From Corythucha ciliata (lineage: Eukaryota; Arthropoda; Insecta; Hemiptera; Tingidae), in contig CM075938.1 in NCBI GenBank assembly GCA_038030265.1, positions 5,991,009 to 6,055,008 of the forward strand: 64,000 bases of DNA, read 5' to 3'. The position numbers were made by a program, and so were the translations under genes. Every line of letters begins with the position of its first letter. Position 1 is the first letter of the stretch. Below are positions 1 to 12,488 of the stretch, in pieces. The notes under the pieces were generated by a model that did not search any database, was not told the origin of the DNA, and worked only from the letters and a program-made list of their open reading frames with translations.

Positions 1-179
1 GGCAGTTTCACTTCGGCTGCGGGGTTCCAGGAGAACACAGAGATCAGCGAGGAGGGACGACCCTCATATCGAACGGGAGGACGCAGCCCTGGGGCTAGAG
101 GACGGTGCACCCCTACCCCTTCCAAGAGATGGTTGAGCAACACCAGGAATCACCAATTGATTTGTTATTTGTCGAATAA
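1..179 (+). other. GC-rich open frame cut by the window edge
   Basis: Frame 1 is open from the first base to a TGA at 177-179 (about 58 codons). It is clearly richer in G and C than the sequence that follows. The translation is Arg/Gly/Ser/Pro-rich with no motif I recognise. It could be the last exon of a gene lying upstream, the end of a mobile-element ORF, or chance. No poly(A) signal is evident directly after it. Confidence 0.15.
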
Positions 180-889
180 TTGAAATTTTGCCTTGGAATG
201 GAACGGACCTCTCAAGTCTCATCGTGCATAAATCGCCGAAGTTGGATTTTGAAGGAGCCTAATCCAATAAATGTTGTTTTTAAAAATGAGGTAGGAATTA
301 TTGTAAATTTAACCGCTGATTTGTTTGAGAATTCAACCCCTTATTTTCACCCCCTCCCCCTTGTACGATTTTGACGAAATTGATAGGGGACCCTCTGCTA
401 GCGAACACATGTATTCCCTGAAAATTTCATCATATTCGGATAAAAACTATGGAAGATATGCTTGTTACAAGGATTTGCGGACATACATTCAGACAGACGG
501 GCAGACACGAAACCGAAATTGTTCAGGAAGGTATAAAACGTGAAATGCAAGTGGAAATTTCGATTTTAAAGAAAAAAAAAATTTCCTAAAAGTGGATTCA
601 CGGCAGGGGCGTAGCCTGCATGCCTTAACTCTAGGGGTGGGCAGCTTCACTGGCGAAAATGTCAGATGCACTAATGCATTTTTTTGGAAAATCTGTGAAA
701 TAGTAATAGATAATTTCAATCAGGAAACCCTGCAAAATAGAGGGTTTTATCAAAGGCAAAACCCACGACATTGCGGGTTTAAAGAGAGCAAATGCCCACG
801 AATATGCCCACGAAAAGAGAAGTGAATGCTTACCTTACAAAACAAAGAACAAAAATCAACCAAGAAAAGCTCCAAAACCAATCGACTGC
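180..889. other. Non-coding stretch before the transposase-like pseudogene
   Basis: No supported gene. At 604-615 the sequence CAGGGGCGTAGC resembles the terminal motif of many hAT-type elements, but I found no matching inverted copy downstream, so no element is called. A purine run lies around 567-585. Confidence 0.3.
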
Positions 890-2509
890 CTATCTTGTCG
901 CTTCAAATGCACCACAAATATTACGGAATCTCAGCGAGGAGGCCTTTGCGCGCTATATTGGGGTCTCTCCGATTTTAAAGCACAGAAAGATTTCATTTTG
1001 AGTAGAGTGACGTCACGTCCTCCAGAGAGAAGGCGTCCACGGAACAGCGAACGTGAGCGAGGCAACAGCAAGCAGTACTTTTTGAAGACGGATGGAGGAG
1101 ACCGCACTGTTAGAGTGTGTCAAGCATTCTTCCTCAAAACCTTGAGCATATCGAATGAGGTTGTACTGAATGCATTCAAAAATTCGGTTCATACGGAGGA
1201 GAGGATCGTAGGGGACAACATGAGCCTGCCAACAAAACCAAACTAGAGGATATCGCTTTCGTAAAGCAGCACATCGAGAGTTTCCCGAAGGTAGACTCGC
1301 ATTACTGTCGGAGCTCAACCCAAAGGCAGTACCTAGACGGCACGCTCAGTATTCCCTTCTACAAGGAAGAGTAGCAGAAAAAAGAAAATGTCACACAAGG
1401 AGGAACGGAAGAAGAACGACGCCCAGTTTCATTCGTAACATACAAACGAGTATTTGGCCAAGAGTTCAATCTCTCATTCTTCCATCCGAAGAAAGACCGT
1501 TGCCAAACATGCGAAAACTTCCTTAATGCTAGCCCAGAAGAAAAGGAAAAGCTCCAAGAAGACTACGACAACCATCAGAGAAGAAAAGAAGACTGCAACG
1601 CAGCCAAATCTCGCGATAAAACCCGAGCCTCCCAAGATCGACACTTCCTCTCACTGACTTTCGACTTGCAGTCAGTACTGCAAATCCCATCTTCAGATGT
1701 GAGCAGTATGTATTATAGTCGAAAAATCTGTGTGTACAATCTAACTATTTACGAAGCAGCGCCACCAAATGACGCATACTGTTATTGTTGGACTGAGCTT
1801 AATGGTGGAAATTGGCAGTTGCTTGTTCAAGTACCTAACCTCTTTGCCAGCAGAGATCACTGAAGTATCCCTGTTTTCGGATACATGTGGAGGACAGAAT
1901 AGAAACAAACAGGTGGCTGCTCTAATGATGTATTTGGTACAAACCACCCATCTTGAGGTCATTGAGCACAAATTTTTAGAGAGCGGACATAGCTACATGG
2001 AAGCTGATTCAATGCACAGCTCAATAGAGTCAGCCAAAAAACTAGTTCCAGTTTATACGATCCAAGACTGGCTTACAATATTCAGGCTGGCGCGCTCAAA
2101 ACGTCAAAAATCCAGGAGCAAGCCATACGAAGCAAAAGAATTGAAATACAACGATTTTCTCGACCTCAAATCTTTATCAGAACTTCTCATAACAAACAGA
2201 ACGAAAGATGAAGACAAAGAACCAGTGAACTGGTTGAAAGTGAAAAGTTTCCGATTTAGAAAAAATAACCCAGGTAAAATTGAATTCAAATACTGTCACA
2301 CGGATGAATATAAGACGATTACGGTTTTTGGCGTTGGACGACCTCCTGCACTACCCAAGTCTTTGTCACCACTATACAAACGGCAACTGGTGATCACCGA
2401 ACAGGAAAAGAAAGACCTGATGAAGTTGTGTAAGCAAGGAGCGATCCCGGAACAATTTCATCCCTGGTACAAGCAGCTACCAGTGATGAAATTTACAAAA
2501 AATAAATGA
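890..2509 (+). pseudogene. Broken transposase-like gene (DUF7869-like family)
   Basis: The protein resembles a large family of uncharacterised, mobile-element-like proteins that I associate with the label DUF7869; the name is from memory and unverified. The pieces are in family order but in different frames. Frame 2 (896 to about 1190) holds a Cys-rich start (CRFKC), the segment DFKAQKDFILS and RVCQAFFLKTLSIS. Frame 1 (about 1192-1863) holds HIESFPKVDSHYCRSS, then VSFVTYKRVFG, SFFHPKKDRCQTC and YEAAPPNDAYCYCW. Frame 2 again (about 1805-2509) holds FSDTCGGQNRNKQ, GHSYMEADSMHSSIE and a basic tail. There are two frame changes (near 1190 and 1805-1815) and one in-frame TAG (1372-1374), so it is a decayed copy. 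The Asp-containing SDTCGGQNRN and the GH..-E-D..H..-E segment look like an RNase-H-fold transposase core, which is inference. AATAAA (2501-2506) abuts the TGA stop. No terminal inverted repeats were found. Confidence 0.7.
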
Positions 2510-4258
2510 AGTCGATAACGAAGAACTCAGCCAAAAATGATGAAAATATTCATTTTCCCACTACCGAGGCTCCAATGAATATCTAGTTTCGTAATTTCCT
2601 AATTCAGTATTCCTATTGCTTTTTGACAGTTCCTAATTAAGTGATTTCAATTTAATTAATAAAAATATTTCTACAACAATATTGTCAATACTTGAATTTG
2701 AATTCCGCCTAAAAAAACTAAAACCCATTTATCTCAAAACTCTAATTTTGGACTTAGTGGATTTTCCTTGTACGCCCACAAAATTCCCATCCAGTCTGGA
2801 TCTTTCCGATGCATAGTTTCTCTTTGAAAGTAATGCGTTTCCGTTGAATTGAAATGTAGTCATTTAACTGATAAAAAAAAGAAAATAATACAACTTCTGT
2901 TGAGAAATAGACACTCGTTCTTGAGCAAATGTGCCGGTATCATGAAATAATTTCAAGGAGAAAATATGCCCAAATAAGGTAGTTCTCTTTACTTATTTTT
3001 TCCGGCAATGCCTGCTTGTACCATGTTCATTGAATAAATAAATAATTTATCTCGTGGATTACGCTACTGGAATAGAACCTCACCGAATGAATTATTTATT
3101 TTAGTGTTTTAAAAGACAGTATTTTTTATTCTTTTGAGAAATAAATTATCTCAAAAACGTCCTCTAGTAAGCATTTCAATTCACAATAGCGAAACAATGA
3201 GTTCTAGTTTTTGCATGGTTTCGTTTCCACAGGATCGAGCGTACCACCCTGAAATAAATAAATGGCCCACCTCGAGGGAAAGTCTTGAATGTACCTTTTG
3301 TGGAAGCCGTTTCCCTCCCCCATAGGGCCCATGTGTCCTTCAATGGGTGTCAAAAACTTTAAGCTTTTTCTTAGAGGGATGAAAAGTGCCGGTCCCTGTG
3401 AAGATGTTATTACCTGGAACTCAACGAATTATGCTAAAACCATTATTTTCCGTAATAAATTCTTCTTTTTTTCTATCCCTCACATTCGGTCAATTTCTCT
3501 CTCTCATTTCTCTCTCACTCTCTCTTCCCCCTCAACCACCACTCTATCACAGCCAGTATGCGTTAGGGTGAGAAGATGAGAGGTCGGGCGAATGGGTGTA
3601 AATGGTGAGTGGCATAATGGTGAACAAACGGGGTGGTCCCTGAGATGCTTCTCCTCTTTTTTCGGTCCATCGTATAAGCTCGCGGAGGTTAAAGAGGCTG
3701 CATTTCAGGGCAAGGTGAAGGAGGATGCTCTGGAAGTTAAATTAGCCACCGAAACCACCCTATCCTATGTTTAGCCACTCAATGCCGCCACTTCTCACAC
3801 CTGGTGGGGGACAACAGTAACAAAAATACAAAAGTAAATAAATAACGATAATAAAGAAAGACTCTTTGTAGGTATAATACATTCCCGTAAGTATATTTTT
3901 TGTTTTCGATGTCTTAAATTTGTTTTATAGCTCAGTCGTTTCAAAGTCAAAAAATCCCACAACTCCGGTAAACGCTCCAAATCACTCGAGAAACAAGAAA
4001 ATTCATTAAACCTCGCTTTAGGCTTTTTTGATTCCCTAAACTGAAAAATGTCACCTATTTTACCATAAAAGGTATTTTAATCGTGACCAATGCGAAAAAA
4101 CTCACACCAAAACGCGTTTTTCAACATAATGGGCCTGCGAAAATGCCCGTGTGAGGCAATAGTGAAATCATGCCCCAAGAACCTCTAAGAAGTCAATCCC
4201 AGAAACTCAGACTATTACATGGCACAGCGTATATTGTCCATTTTGCAACATAAGTTGA
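2510..4258. other. Non-coding, AT-rich, with a CT-rich tract
   Basis: No gene supported. It contains AT-rich stretches with several AATAAA words (for example around 2657 and 3033) and an imperfect TCTC tract at about 3498-3530. Short open frames here have no recognisable content. Confidence 0.4.
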
Positions 4259-4915
4259 CTATTTTGGCTGGAACGAGATCGGGCAGTTCCTTGAGCGCTG
4301 CCCAAGAAGTGCAATGGCCAATAACTGACAGTTGAACGCCTTAAACTGGTTTCGCGGGTTGCCAATCTTCAGAACCGTTATATTGCTGATGTGTTGCGTA
4401 TTAAAACTCCATTTTAGCTGGTTTGGCTCACTAAAAACCAATTTCTTAAAATTCACTCCCTGAATTACCAAATTTTCTGATTTTTCTTGAAAAAATTCCG
4501 GGACCGGCTCAATGGAAAACCATGTCCTGGGATTTGGCTCTCTGAAAGAAAAATTTCTCGGATTGTTTATGCTATAGAAATAGAAAACCAATAACTGAAC
4601 GCGCTAAAAACTGATTTTACTTGGTTTGACTCACTAAAACCCCAATTTCTACGATTTCATTTAGGTGTACTAAAAAATGAATTTCGCGGATATTGTTTTT
4701 TTACAATAAAAAAAACATTTTCGCGTGTCTGTCGTACTAAACAACCCACTTTTGTGGGTTCCACTAACTGACGAATCATTTTGGCGGGTCTAGCTCAACA
4801 ATAAAACAGCAAAAATTGTGAATTTTCGAGGCTGGAAAACCAGTTTTGTGCTGTTGCCTCATACAAAAACGGATTTTGCAGCCCAAAAATGCACTCACTG
4901 ACTGACTTTCGGAGC
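4259..4915. repeat. Degenerate tandem repeat, family C
   Basis: Loosely repeated units of roughly 35-50 bases pair a phrase like GGTTTGGCTCACTAAAA with one like AATTTCGCGGG or AATTTTTCTGAT. Examples are near 4345, 4420, 4560, 4620 and 4790. Units diverge strongly, so this is an old array. The same family recurs at 11.44-11.78, 22.8-23.5 and 42.72-43.0 kb. Confidence 0.5.
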
Positions 4916-7189
4916 TAAACTTGAAATGTCATTCCCCTCTGGGAGGTGTAATTTTTCTCCCTAAACCTTTAGTAGATAGTTTCTCGACATGAACTCACAC
5001 GCCTGTAGTCTTTGGCGGGTCGATGGGGGGGGGGGGGTCTTATCAACCAGGAAATTGAGCCGAATGCGGATACGGTGGAGCCGACTCCTCGCTGGGACCG
5101 TAGTATAGTGGCACATCCACTGCTGTAATCGACTAATTACGATGAGCAAAGGGGAAGCTCATGTTCGAATATTCTCAAGGATGATTTTCACGGCATAAAA
5201 ATAAAAGAAATGGAAATATATTGAATTTTGTGCTCATTGCTGTCAGTAAATACGACGAACAGTTATAATTATTAATATTTTCGCAATGATTATTGTCAAA
5301 CAGCGGTCAATTCATCATCAGTTTCAGTCAAGAACAGTTAACTATAATAATAATGATTATAATTACATACAATTTAACATTGATAATCATTATAGAGTAA
5401 CGAGCTTGTTCAAGAATAAGTATTATTTATTTGCGAAATTAATATTTCCGTCAACGAGAATTATTGTAGCGCCTTACAGTGTTGACAGTAGGTGCGGACA
5501 TATTACACAATGCACAAATTCCTTCTGAAACACTGGAAGTACATAACAGTTTTATTAGGCCGATGCAAGGACGCAGGTCGCGGCATTTTAGATTCAAATT
5601 ATACGATGGGCAAAAAGTATTTATAACGTATACGCATAGAAATCCGGACTGGAAAGCTCATTTCGAAAACGTCGGCATAGGTGTACAGAGGGAGGAGCTT
5701 GGATGGGGGGAAAAAATGTACTTACTCGGTGCACGGTAAACGTCAGTATCTGAACAAATATTGAAAGTACATACGTATTATACCCGCATAGTTACATCGC
5801 CGCAAAGTTATCTGGGTTTTCTAATAGATAAAAGTCAAAGGGTGGAGGAGTAGTAAATGAGTTTCACAATAAGTATTTCTTCCCGTATCTATTTCTTTTT
5901 CTTTATGACTCGTCCTGTGTTTGGAATAAGACAGAGAAAGGAAAGAGAGAGAGAGAAAAAAAATTCGAAAACAACGAGTCCAGTCACCAATAAAAAAGTA
6001 TAGAAAGGCGAACTATAAGCTTGCTATCTCACTCTCTTCAAACATCATACGAAAGATTCCCCACAGCGAATTTGCGACCGGCTCGTTTTTTACAAACTCC
6101 TTCAAATTCTGATTTTTAATTAGCAGTTCAGTCTATTCTCACTCCATGATAAATTATTCTTGACTTGAAGACAAGTCAACGTAGTTGAGAGGCATACAAA
6201 GGACAATCAACACGTTGGTGCTTAGAGCTTTACTTTACCATTACAGGTATTATTTGCTCTGCGTACTCTTGAAATTTAATGACAAATTAAAGGGTGGCTC
6301 AGGATGCACGGTGGTGTTGCTTGAGACTATTATTAAGCCACAGATTTATTGTTTGTTTGCTTCGTAACATAAATATCACTATTTGAGAGCTAAATCCTTT
6401 GACCTTAAACAATAGATACTCTTCTCTTCATCTTCATTGTAGAAAAGGATATTTTAATAAATTACCGAAAGAAGAGAAGAAGAAGAAGGAGAGAGAGAGA
6501 GAGAGATGGAGAGAGAAAGATTTAAAAATGAGTTCAGCGATCCATTACAAAAAAGAAAAGAAGCTGAGCCGCTACAAAAAGTCAATGAGGCGTAAGCAAA
6601 GATCGAATCTCCGATATGATCCCACAGAGAAAAGAGCTCCTTGGTAGATTATACCTTCATGCGTCACTTTGCTTAATGATCCAAAAAGAGAGAGACTGTC
6701 CACCGCAGTTGAACGACTTTATTTTTTGGGGTAAACCCGTTTTGGGGTTTTTCATTCGTTTTGCCCGTTCCATTCATTGAAAAGTGTGGCACTTTCAGAG
6801 AATCGATATGGATCCGCTTCAATGCTTTGATACATTTAAATATCAGAGAATGAACTCATCAGGGGGTTACATCCATGAAGCTCAATAGCCTAAATATTGG
6901 CATAAGGGGTACGCACATGCTACGCAGACCACAAATACGGTACGCATAGCCACAAACGCACCGCATCGCCTATATAGCCAAGGTGACCAAATGGCTTTCT
7001 TTAGGAAGAACGGTGTTCTACTTTATATAGTTCGGGGGTTTAGGGGTCCCCTAAAAGTTACTACTTTCGAAAAACTGCTGAATACTTTTAGAAAGGCCTC
7101 ATGGACACAAGATTGCTTCCAACAAAAAATGAAGTGCTTTCTACACTAGAGCATACAAGGGCTGACGCCAGGACGAGGCAACCCTTGAA
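4916..7189. other. Non-coding with poly-G and GA tracts
   Basis: No gene supported. Visible are a run of 13 G at 5025-5037, AT-rich repetitive sequence around 5265-5410, a GA-rich tract near 5938-5960 and another around 6470-6520 that generates a spurious Lys/Glu/Arg-rich frame. Confidence 0.4.
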
Positions 7190-8990
7190 ATCGAAAGCTA
7201 TAGAAACGGAAACTGTCAATTTACCTCTTTAAACGGGCTAATTAGCGTTAAAACTCACCTAACATTTTGCCCAAAAACAACAAAATCTTGAAATTTGGCC
7301 CTATACCGATTTCACACGGCACAGCTGGTGATTCTTCTTGCAAGAAGCTACCATTTTGCTAAGGGACTGACAAAGTCACTTGGAAACTGACAATGTCCTC
7401 TGTCCTCTCCCGTCCTGCGCAGAACGGGAGTTATGATAGTTCAAGACATGAAATTGCCAGTCTCGTTGCAGAATAACCGCGAAAATTGCAAGTGGTGGCC
7501 AAAAGGAGTCGAGAAAAATAGCTAATAATTTGCGAGTATCGAGGTTAAATGAAAGTTTGAGACTAAACAGTCGCGAAACTGCGAGTTTGCGACAATAAAC
7601 AGCTGTGGGCGGGCAGGGTAGAGGGAAACAGCGAAATTGTAAAACAATAATTTGCTTTTGAACGTGATTCTACGAGTCATTGAATGATTTATAGCAGATA
7701 CGCCGTTTGAAGCTCAAATTCTATTACCAAAACGCCGCTTAATTGCAGCATTGAAGCCAAAATCGCTCAGAAATTGTAACATTCGGAAATGAAAATCTGC
7801 CAAATCATGCGAAATAGCGTGTTTATGGTCTTTAATTTCGCGAAATGACATTTCTGTCGCCCTTTCTTCTTTTTAGATGACGTGGAGTCCAGTCAGGTCC
7901 CGATAGTCCCCACGGCTTGATGAATAGCCGCGAAATTACATCAATCTGATCTCAATATCTGTGAAATTGGGAAGTTTTGGTTTGAATTTCTCAACATTAT
8001 ATGAATTCATGGTCTTAATTGTCCAGAAATTACAAGTTTCGGTCCTACGACAGGGCCCAAAGCACGAACAGCCAAATAATTCCATCATTTTGGGTGCTTA
8101 AAAGTATGCGAAATATCATGACCACGACCATTGCCACGGAATTACATAATTTTGATCTCAATCATCGAAATTACAAGTTTCCGGTCTAGATTCCGTGAAA
8201 TTTCTCTAGTATCGGATCTTTATTTTCACGAAAAAGCATATTTTTGTTTGTTTTGTTTGGTGGGGGGGGGGGGAGGGCACGGATCCTGGGCGAGCCGGCC
8301 CCACGGCCAAACGAATAGCTGTGTAATCACATAACATTTATAGAACAAAATAGTCGTGATATCGGACCAGAGAGAGAAATTACAAGATTCCTGGCTGAAT
8401 GTCATCAAATTTAACTTTAATTTAATTTTGGGTCATAATTTAAGCGATATAACACATTTTAAGGCTTCTTTTTTGTAATGCGGTCCAACCGACTTCAACA
8501 GGGCCCAAGTTTGACGAATAGTCGTAAAATTGCATCATTATGGTGTTGAATATTCGCGAAATTCCAAGTTTTAGGATTTTAGTCAAACGAAATTTCAAGT
8601 TGTTAGTCTTTATTTTTGCGAATTTTCAAGTTTAGGGTCTACAATTTCGAGTGATAGCTCTGGGCTTTTTTTTTTTATTTCTTATTGTTGACGTGAACCC
8701 TGGGCAAGCCCCAGCCCGGACTACGTCCATATCCAGACGAATAGCAGCAGAAACATTTAAAGCCGGATTCAAAGAGAGAAAATACAATGTGTTCAGTTTG
8801 GCCCTTCATTTCAGTGGAATTGCAAGAAAACATTTAAGTAAATATAAGTTGCATGCTTCGGGGCCTTGAACCCCCGAATTTGAAAGTTTTCTGGCTGAAT
8901 ATTCACTTCATTGCAACTTTTGGGTCTTAAATTCGAGGAGATGACAAGTTTCGGGATTTTCTGCACTTAAGGCTTCGGAAATGCGGACCT
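7190..8990 (+). repeat. Degenerate repeat, family B, with higher-order period
   Basis: Short units of about 30-35 bases (consensus-like CGCGAAATTGCAAGTTTCGG followed by TCTAAATA) are organised into longer units of about 170-220 bases. Each long unit is marked by a GC-richer landmark (GGACC...CCCAAAG...GATGAATAGC), seen near 7880, 8050, 8276, 8484 and 8692. The leading 200 bases (TGTCAATTTACC... to ...CTTGGAAACTGACAAT) reappear at 30.87 kb in the same orientation, so this is a dispersed family and not a local accident. Confidence 0.6.
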
Positions 8991-11439
8991 CTCTTTTTGG
9001 ATTTCAGGAAATGTGATTTGCGTGATTGAGTTCACTCATCAGATGGATTTGGAATCCCTCAGGCGCCTTTATCCTGCTCAGCGGAGTGAATAAAAATGGC
9101 GGGTGAGCTTACTCGGTTGTATTTTGGCGTTATGAATCAACTGCGAGTCGTCTCCTCGGTCGGTTATTTGGGCGAGGAAAACCCGTGAATTTGGGATTAA
9201 GATCTAAATCCACAAAACTGGGGTGTTTCTAAAGGGCCAGCTCGTCTGAATTTGGGTTTAATTGCAATATTCTTTAAATTTTTTTTATATGTATAATAAA
9301 TCACGTTCTGACAATCTGTTTCGGCCTTGTCCAATGTCGTTCGAAGGGGCTTGACGACCAACAAACTAACATCTTTTCTTTAATAGATTCTTATCAAGAT
9401 TCTTAACGTTATTTAACGGTCATTTGGTCTACCCGAATTCCCCTTTAAAAAGAAAAGAAACGATTTGCACGTCGACAGAACACGAAACATTTACAAAAAC
9501 TGACGAACATTAAATAAAAGTCTACTTGGTGTGAACCAGACGAAGCGTGGTGGTGGTGATGGGGGTGAGGGGGATCGGGGAGTTCTTGAATTATTTCAGC
9601 TTGGATGACGAGGAATGTCGACGAAGGGGAAAACAAGGCTGATGAAGGAGCCTTTTTCTTTCGTCCAAAGCAGAGAGCTCTTTTCCCCTCCACCCCTTTC
9701 GACACCACTTCAAAGTCCAAAATCTCTTAAGGAATGCCGTCGTCTCTTATTTCTTACAATTTTCAAACGTGGTGGACCGTTTAAATGATGAGTGGGTGAC
9801 GAAGGTGGGGGAGTCAAAGAAGAAGTAGTTCCTTGGAATCACTTTTAAAGAGATTTGAAAAAAAAAAAAAAAAAAACTCGTGGAAGAAAAGAAGGAATGA
9901 GAAGTAGCGTTTCTCTTCTGATTCCATGGCTAAAATCAGATTAAATACACGGACGACAACAAATGTGCACAAATATTCGGCTACCAAAAGAAATGACAGG
10001 GAAAAGTGTTTTTTTTCCTCGTTCAATGCAAAGGATTTCTCGCTTGCAGGATTTCTCATGGTAAGGACGAAAGCCTTTTAGAGCCATTTGAAAAAGACCC
10101 AACTTTGAAAGCAGTTGAAAAACGGACATCGATTGTGGGATTAAACTGTGAGAACGGTCCCAAAGCGGTTCTAAAAAGGTCCTTCGGGGTGGAAATTACC
10201 TTAACAAAAAGAAAACTGGAAGTAAAAAGGAATCAATTTAAGAAGAAGAAAGTAAATAAGTTGACCGTGGAATGCATTCTTTAAAAAATAATCGGTCTAT
10301 CAACTACAAAGTATAAAGCAACAGCATTCTGGCCATTAGCTCCTTCGAAGATGACGTGCGAGGAATATTTCACAACGAACAAGATCAATCATAGAATGAG
10401 CGTTGATTACCTTATTAGTATTTAGGTGGCGTAATTACAGACATCAGTCAGAAAAAAGGGTGATCTTAATATTCACCGTGTATACGCCTACTCTGTCCGT
10501 CTCGTTTTTTATTTTTATTTTTTGTAATTAAGCGTCAAAATCTCGTCAAAACCTACTCCTTTCTGCCCGGAAGGCAAAAAAGTTATCAACTTTAAAGAAG
10601 TTGAGAAATGATGTTGGTAAGTTATTGAGAGGGGGAAGCGTGCCTTTCTATGAATGGAACCCCCCTCACTATCCCCCTCACCAACAACGATACCATATTT
10701 TATTTTGAACATTTTTCTACCTGTTTTTCACGACGTTTTTCTCAAGGGTCCCCAAAATATGAATCATTGATGTCTGTATGACAGGAAGTAAAAGTAACAC
10801 GAAGTTTTTTTTTTTTATTATTTATTTATTTTTTTTTACAAACATCATCCCGCTCGGAAAAGTTTCCAGGTAGATCTAGACGCCTCCGGCTTTGTACACC
10901 TTTATTGCATATAGTTTCCTAGCCGTGAGAAGCGCCACTCTTATTTACTTTTCTCTCGTCTATTACTCCTAATGCTCCCAAAAGTGCAAAGTGACTACCA
11001 CCAAAGAGAACTGTTTTGAATTTTTGACAAAAAAAAAACGGCACGTTTCTCAGGGGTTTTTCTTCTTTCTGTTCCGTTTGTGTTTGAGTAGTTCAAACCC
11101 CCCCCTCCCCTCCCTGTGGGTTGGCATGTTCTGGTGGGAAGGAGGGAAAATGGTTGCTCAGATTTATCGGCGCTGAAAGTGTTAGTGCGGATAAAAATGT
11201 TTTGTCCGTAAACGATGCGTATTCATTCAAAAATATTTTTAAAAGGACAAGAAACAATTAATGGATAAATTGTGGATAAAAGGGGAAGAAAATATCAGAA
11301 TTTAGATTATTAAAGAGTAAGTATTGAGCCTTTCACCATTAAAAAAGACGAAGTTGAATCGACTTCCTTATTCTTCATTCAATGACTGGGTGTGGGTGCA
11401 TAAAGACATTGAGAGCACGACTCTTTGAAAATCAACATT
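8991..11439. other. Non-coding, low-complexity tracts
   Basis: No gene supported. It holds a poly-A run at about 9858-9875, T-rich sequence near 10506-10525 and 10807-10840, and scattered AT-rich sequence. Short open frames (for example 10006-10284) are Lys/Phe-rich products of these tracts. Confidence 0.4.
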
Positions 11440-11780
11440 TTGTGGACTTGGCACTCATACATTCCAATTTCGTATGTTTTGCACTGTCTCCCTAAAAAGG
11501 CAATTTTGTGGGGTTGATCCATTCAAAAGTTCAATTCCACCGGTTTCAAAGACAACAATTTCACTCGTTTGGGGCTTTTATAAAGGCAATTCCGCGGGTT
11601 GGGCTCTTTCTTAAGTTAAAATTTCGTGCAATCACCCATACACTTATACAAAATTTTCCTGTGTTGACTCATTCGAGAACCAATTTCCCCATTTGGCTCT
11701 TTGAAAACAGGCCATTTTGGTGGTTTGGCTCTTTGTAAACTCAAATTTTGTGGATATTCGTCAGAAACCATCTTTGTGGG
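11440..11780. repeat. Degenerate repeat, family C
   Basis: Successive units such as CAATTTTGTGGGGTTGATCC, AATTTCACTCGTTTGGG, CAATTCCGCGGGTTGGGC and CATTTTGGTGGTTTGGCTC recur every 35-40 bases. This is the same pattern as at 4.3-4.9 kb. Confidence 0.5.
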
Positions 11781-11879
11781 ATCAATGCATCCCACGAGAG
11801 ATCCGTCCTGAAGGCTCAAATTGTGATAATTCGCGCATTCTGGATGCAATACGCACTTCTCCGGTGTTAACCCGTGTGA

Positions 11880-12360
11880 CGTTAAGCAGCTATATAGAAT
11901 TGAGAAATAGGACACTATATAATGTCGTGCTGTTTTTTAGGCAACTACGCGGCTATAAGTTTGGGAAAAACGCTAATATTTGTCGGGAAAAAGCGCTCAT
12001 TTGCAGTTTTTCGTTGCAACTTCCAGACCAAAAATTGAGAAACATTCAATTATTCACGGTGTACAGGGGCCATTTTACGTCTAAAATTTGGATTAAAAAA
12101 ACGTTTAGATATTATGAGCTGTTCATGGGCCCAGTACGCGTCTAAAATTGAGAAAAATCGCTAATTAAAAGCCAAAAAAGTGAAAAAATTGCGACTAAAA
12201 TTGGAAAAAAATGGCAAATTCGCAATGGAAATTGAGAAAAATCTTCCATTCGCGTATAAAAAAGAGAAATAGTGATGTAACACGGATAAACTTATGAAGA
12301 ACGCTAATTCACGGCGGAAATTTTAAGAAAATCGCTAATTAGCTACTAAAATTACCTTTG
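11880..12360 (-). repeat. Short family A array, reverse orientation
   Basis: Units of the type AAATTGAGAAAAATCGCTAA and GGCTAAAATTGAG recur about every 30 bases, especially from 12140 to 12355. This is the reverse complement of the units that fill 13.9-15.6 kb. Confidence 0.5.
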
Positions 12361-12488
12361 ACAAAAGCTATATAGTTTTGTTTTTTTGGGCTCAGCCGCT
12401 TGGCTACGTGGCCTTTACCATTGTTTTGTTTTGCTTTCCTTGCTTTTTTATTTTTCTCTTTTTTTTATTAACGATGTATTCTTATTTA

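Noticed and set aside
604..615. hAT terminal motif CAGGGGCGTAGC as the left end of the 890-2509 element
   Set aside because: No inverted partner was found downstream of 2509, and the protein does not resemble a hAT transposase.
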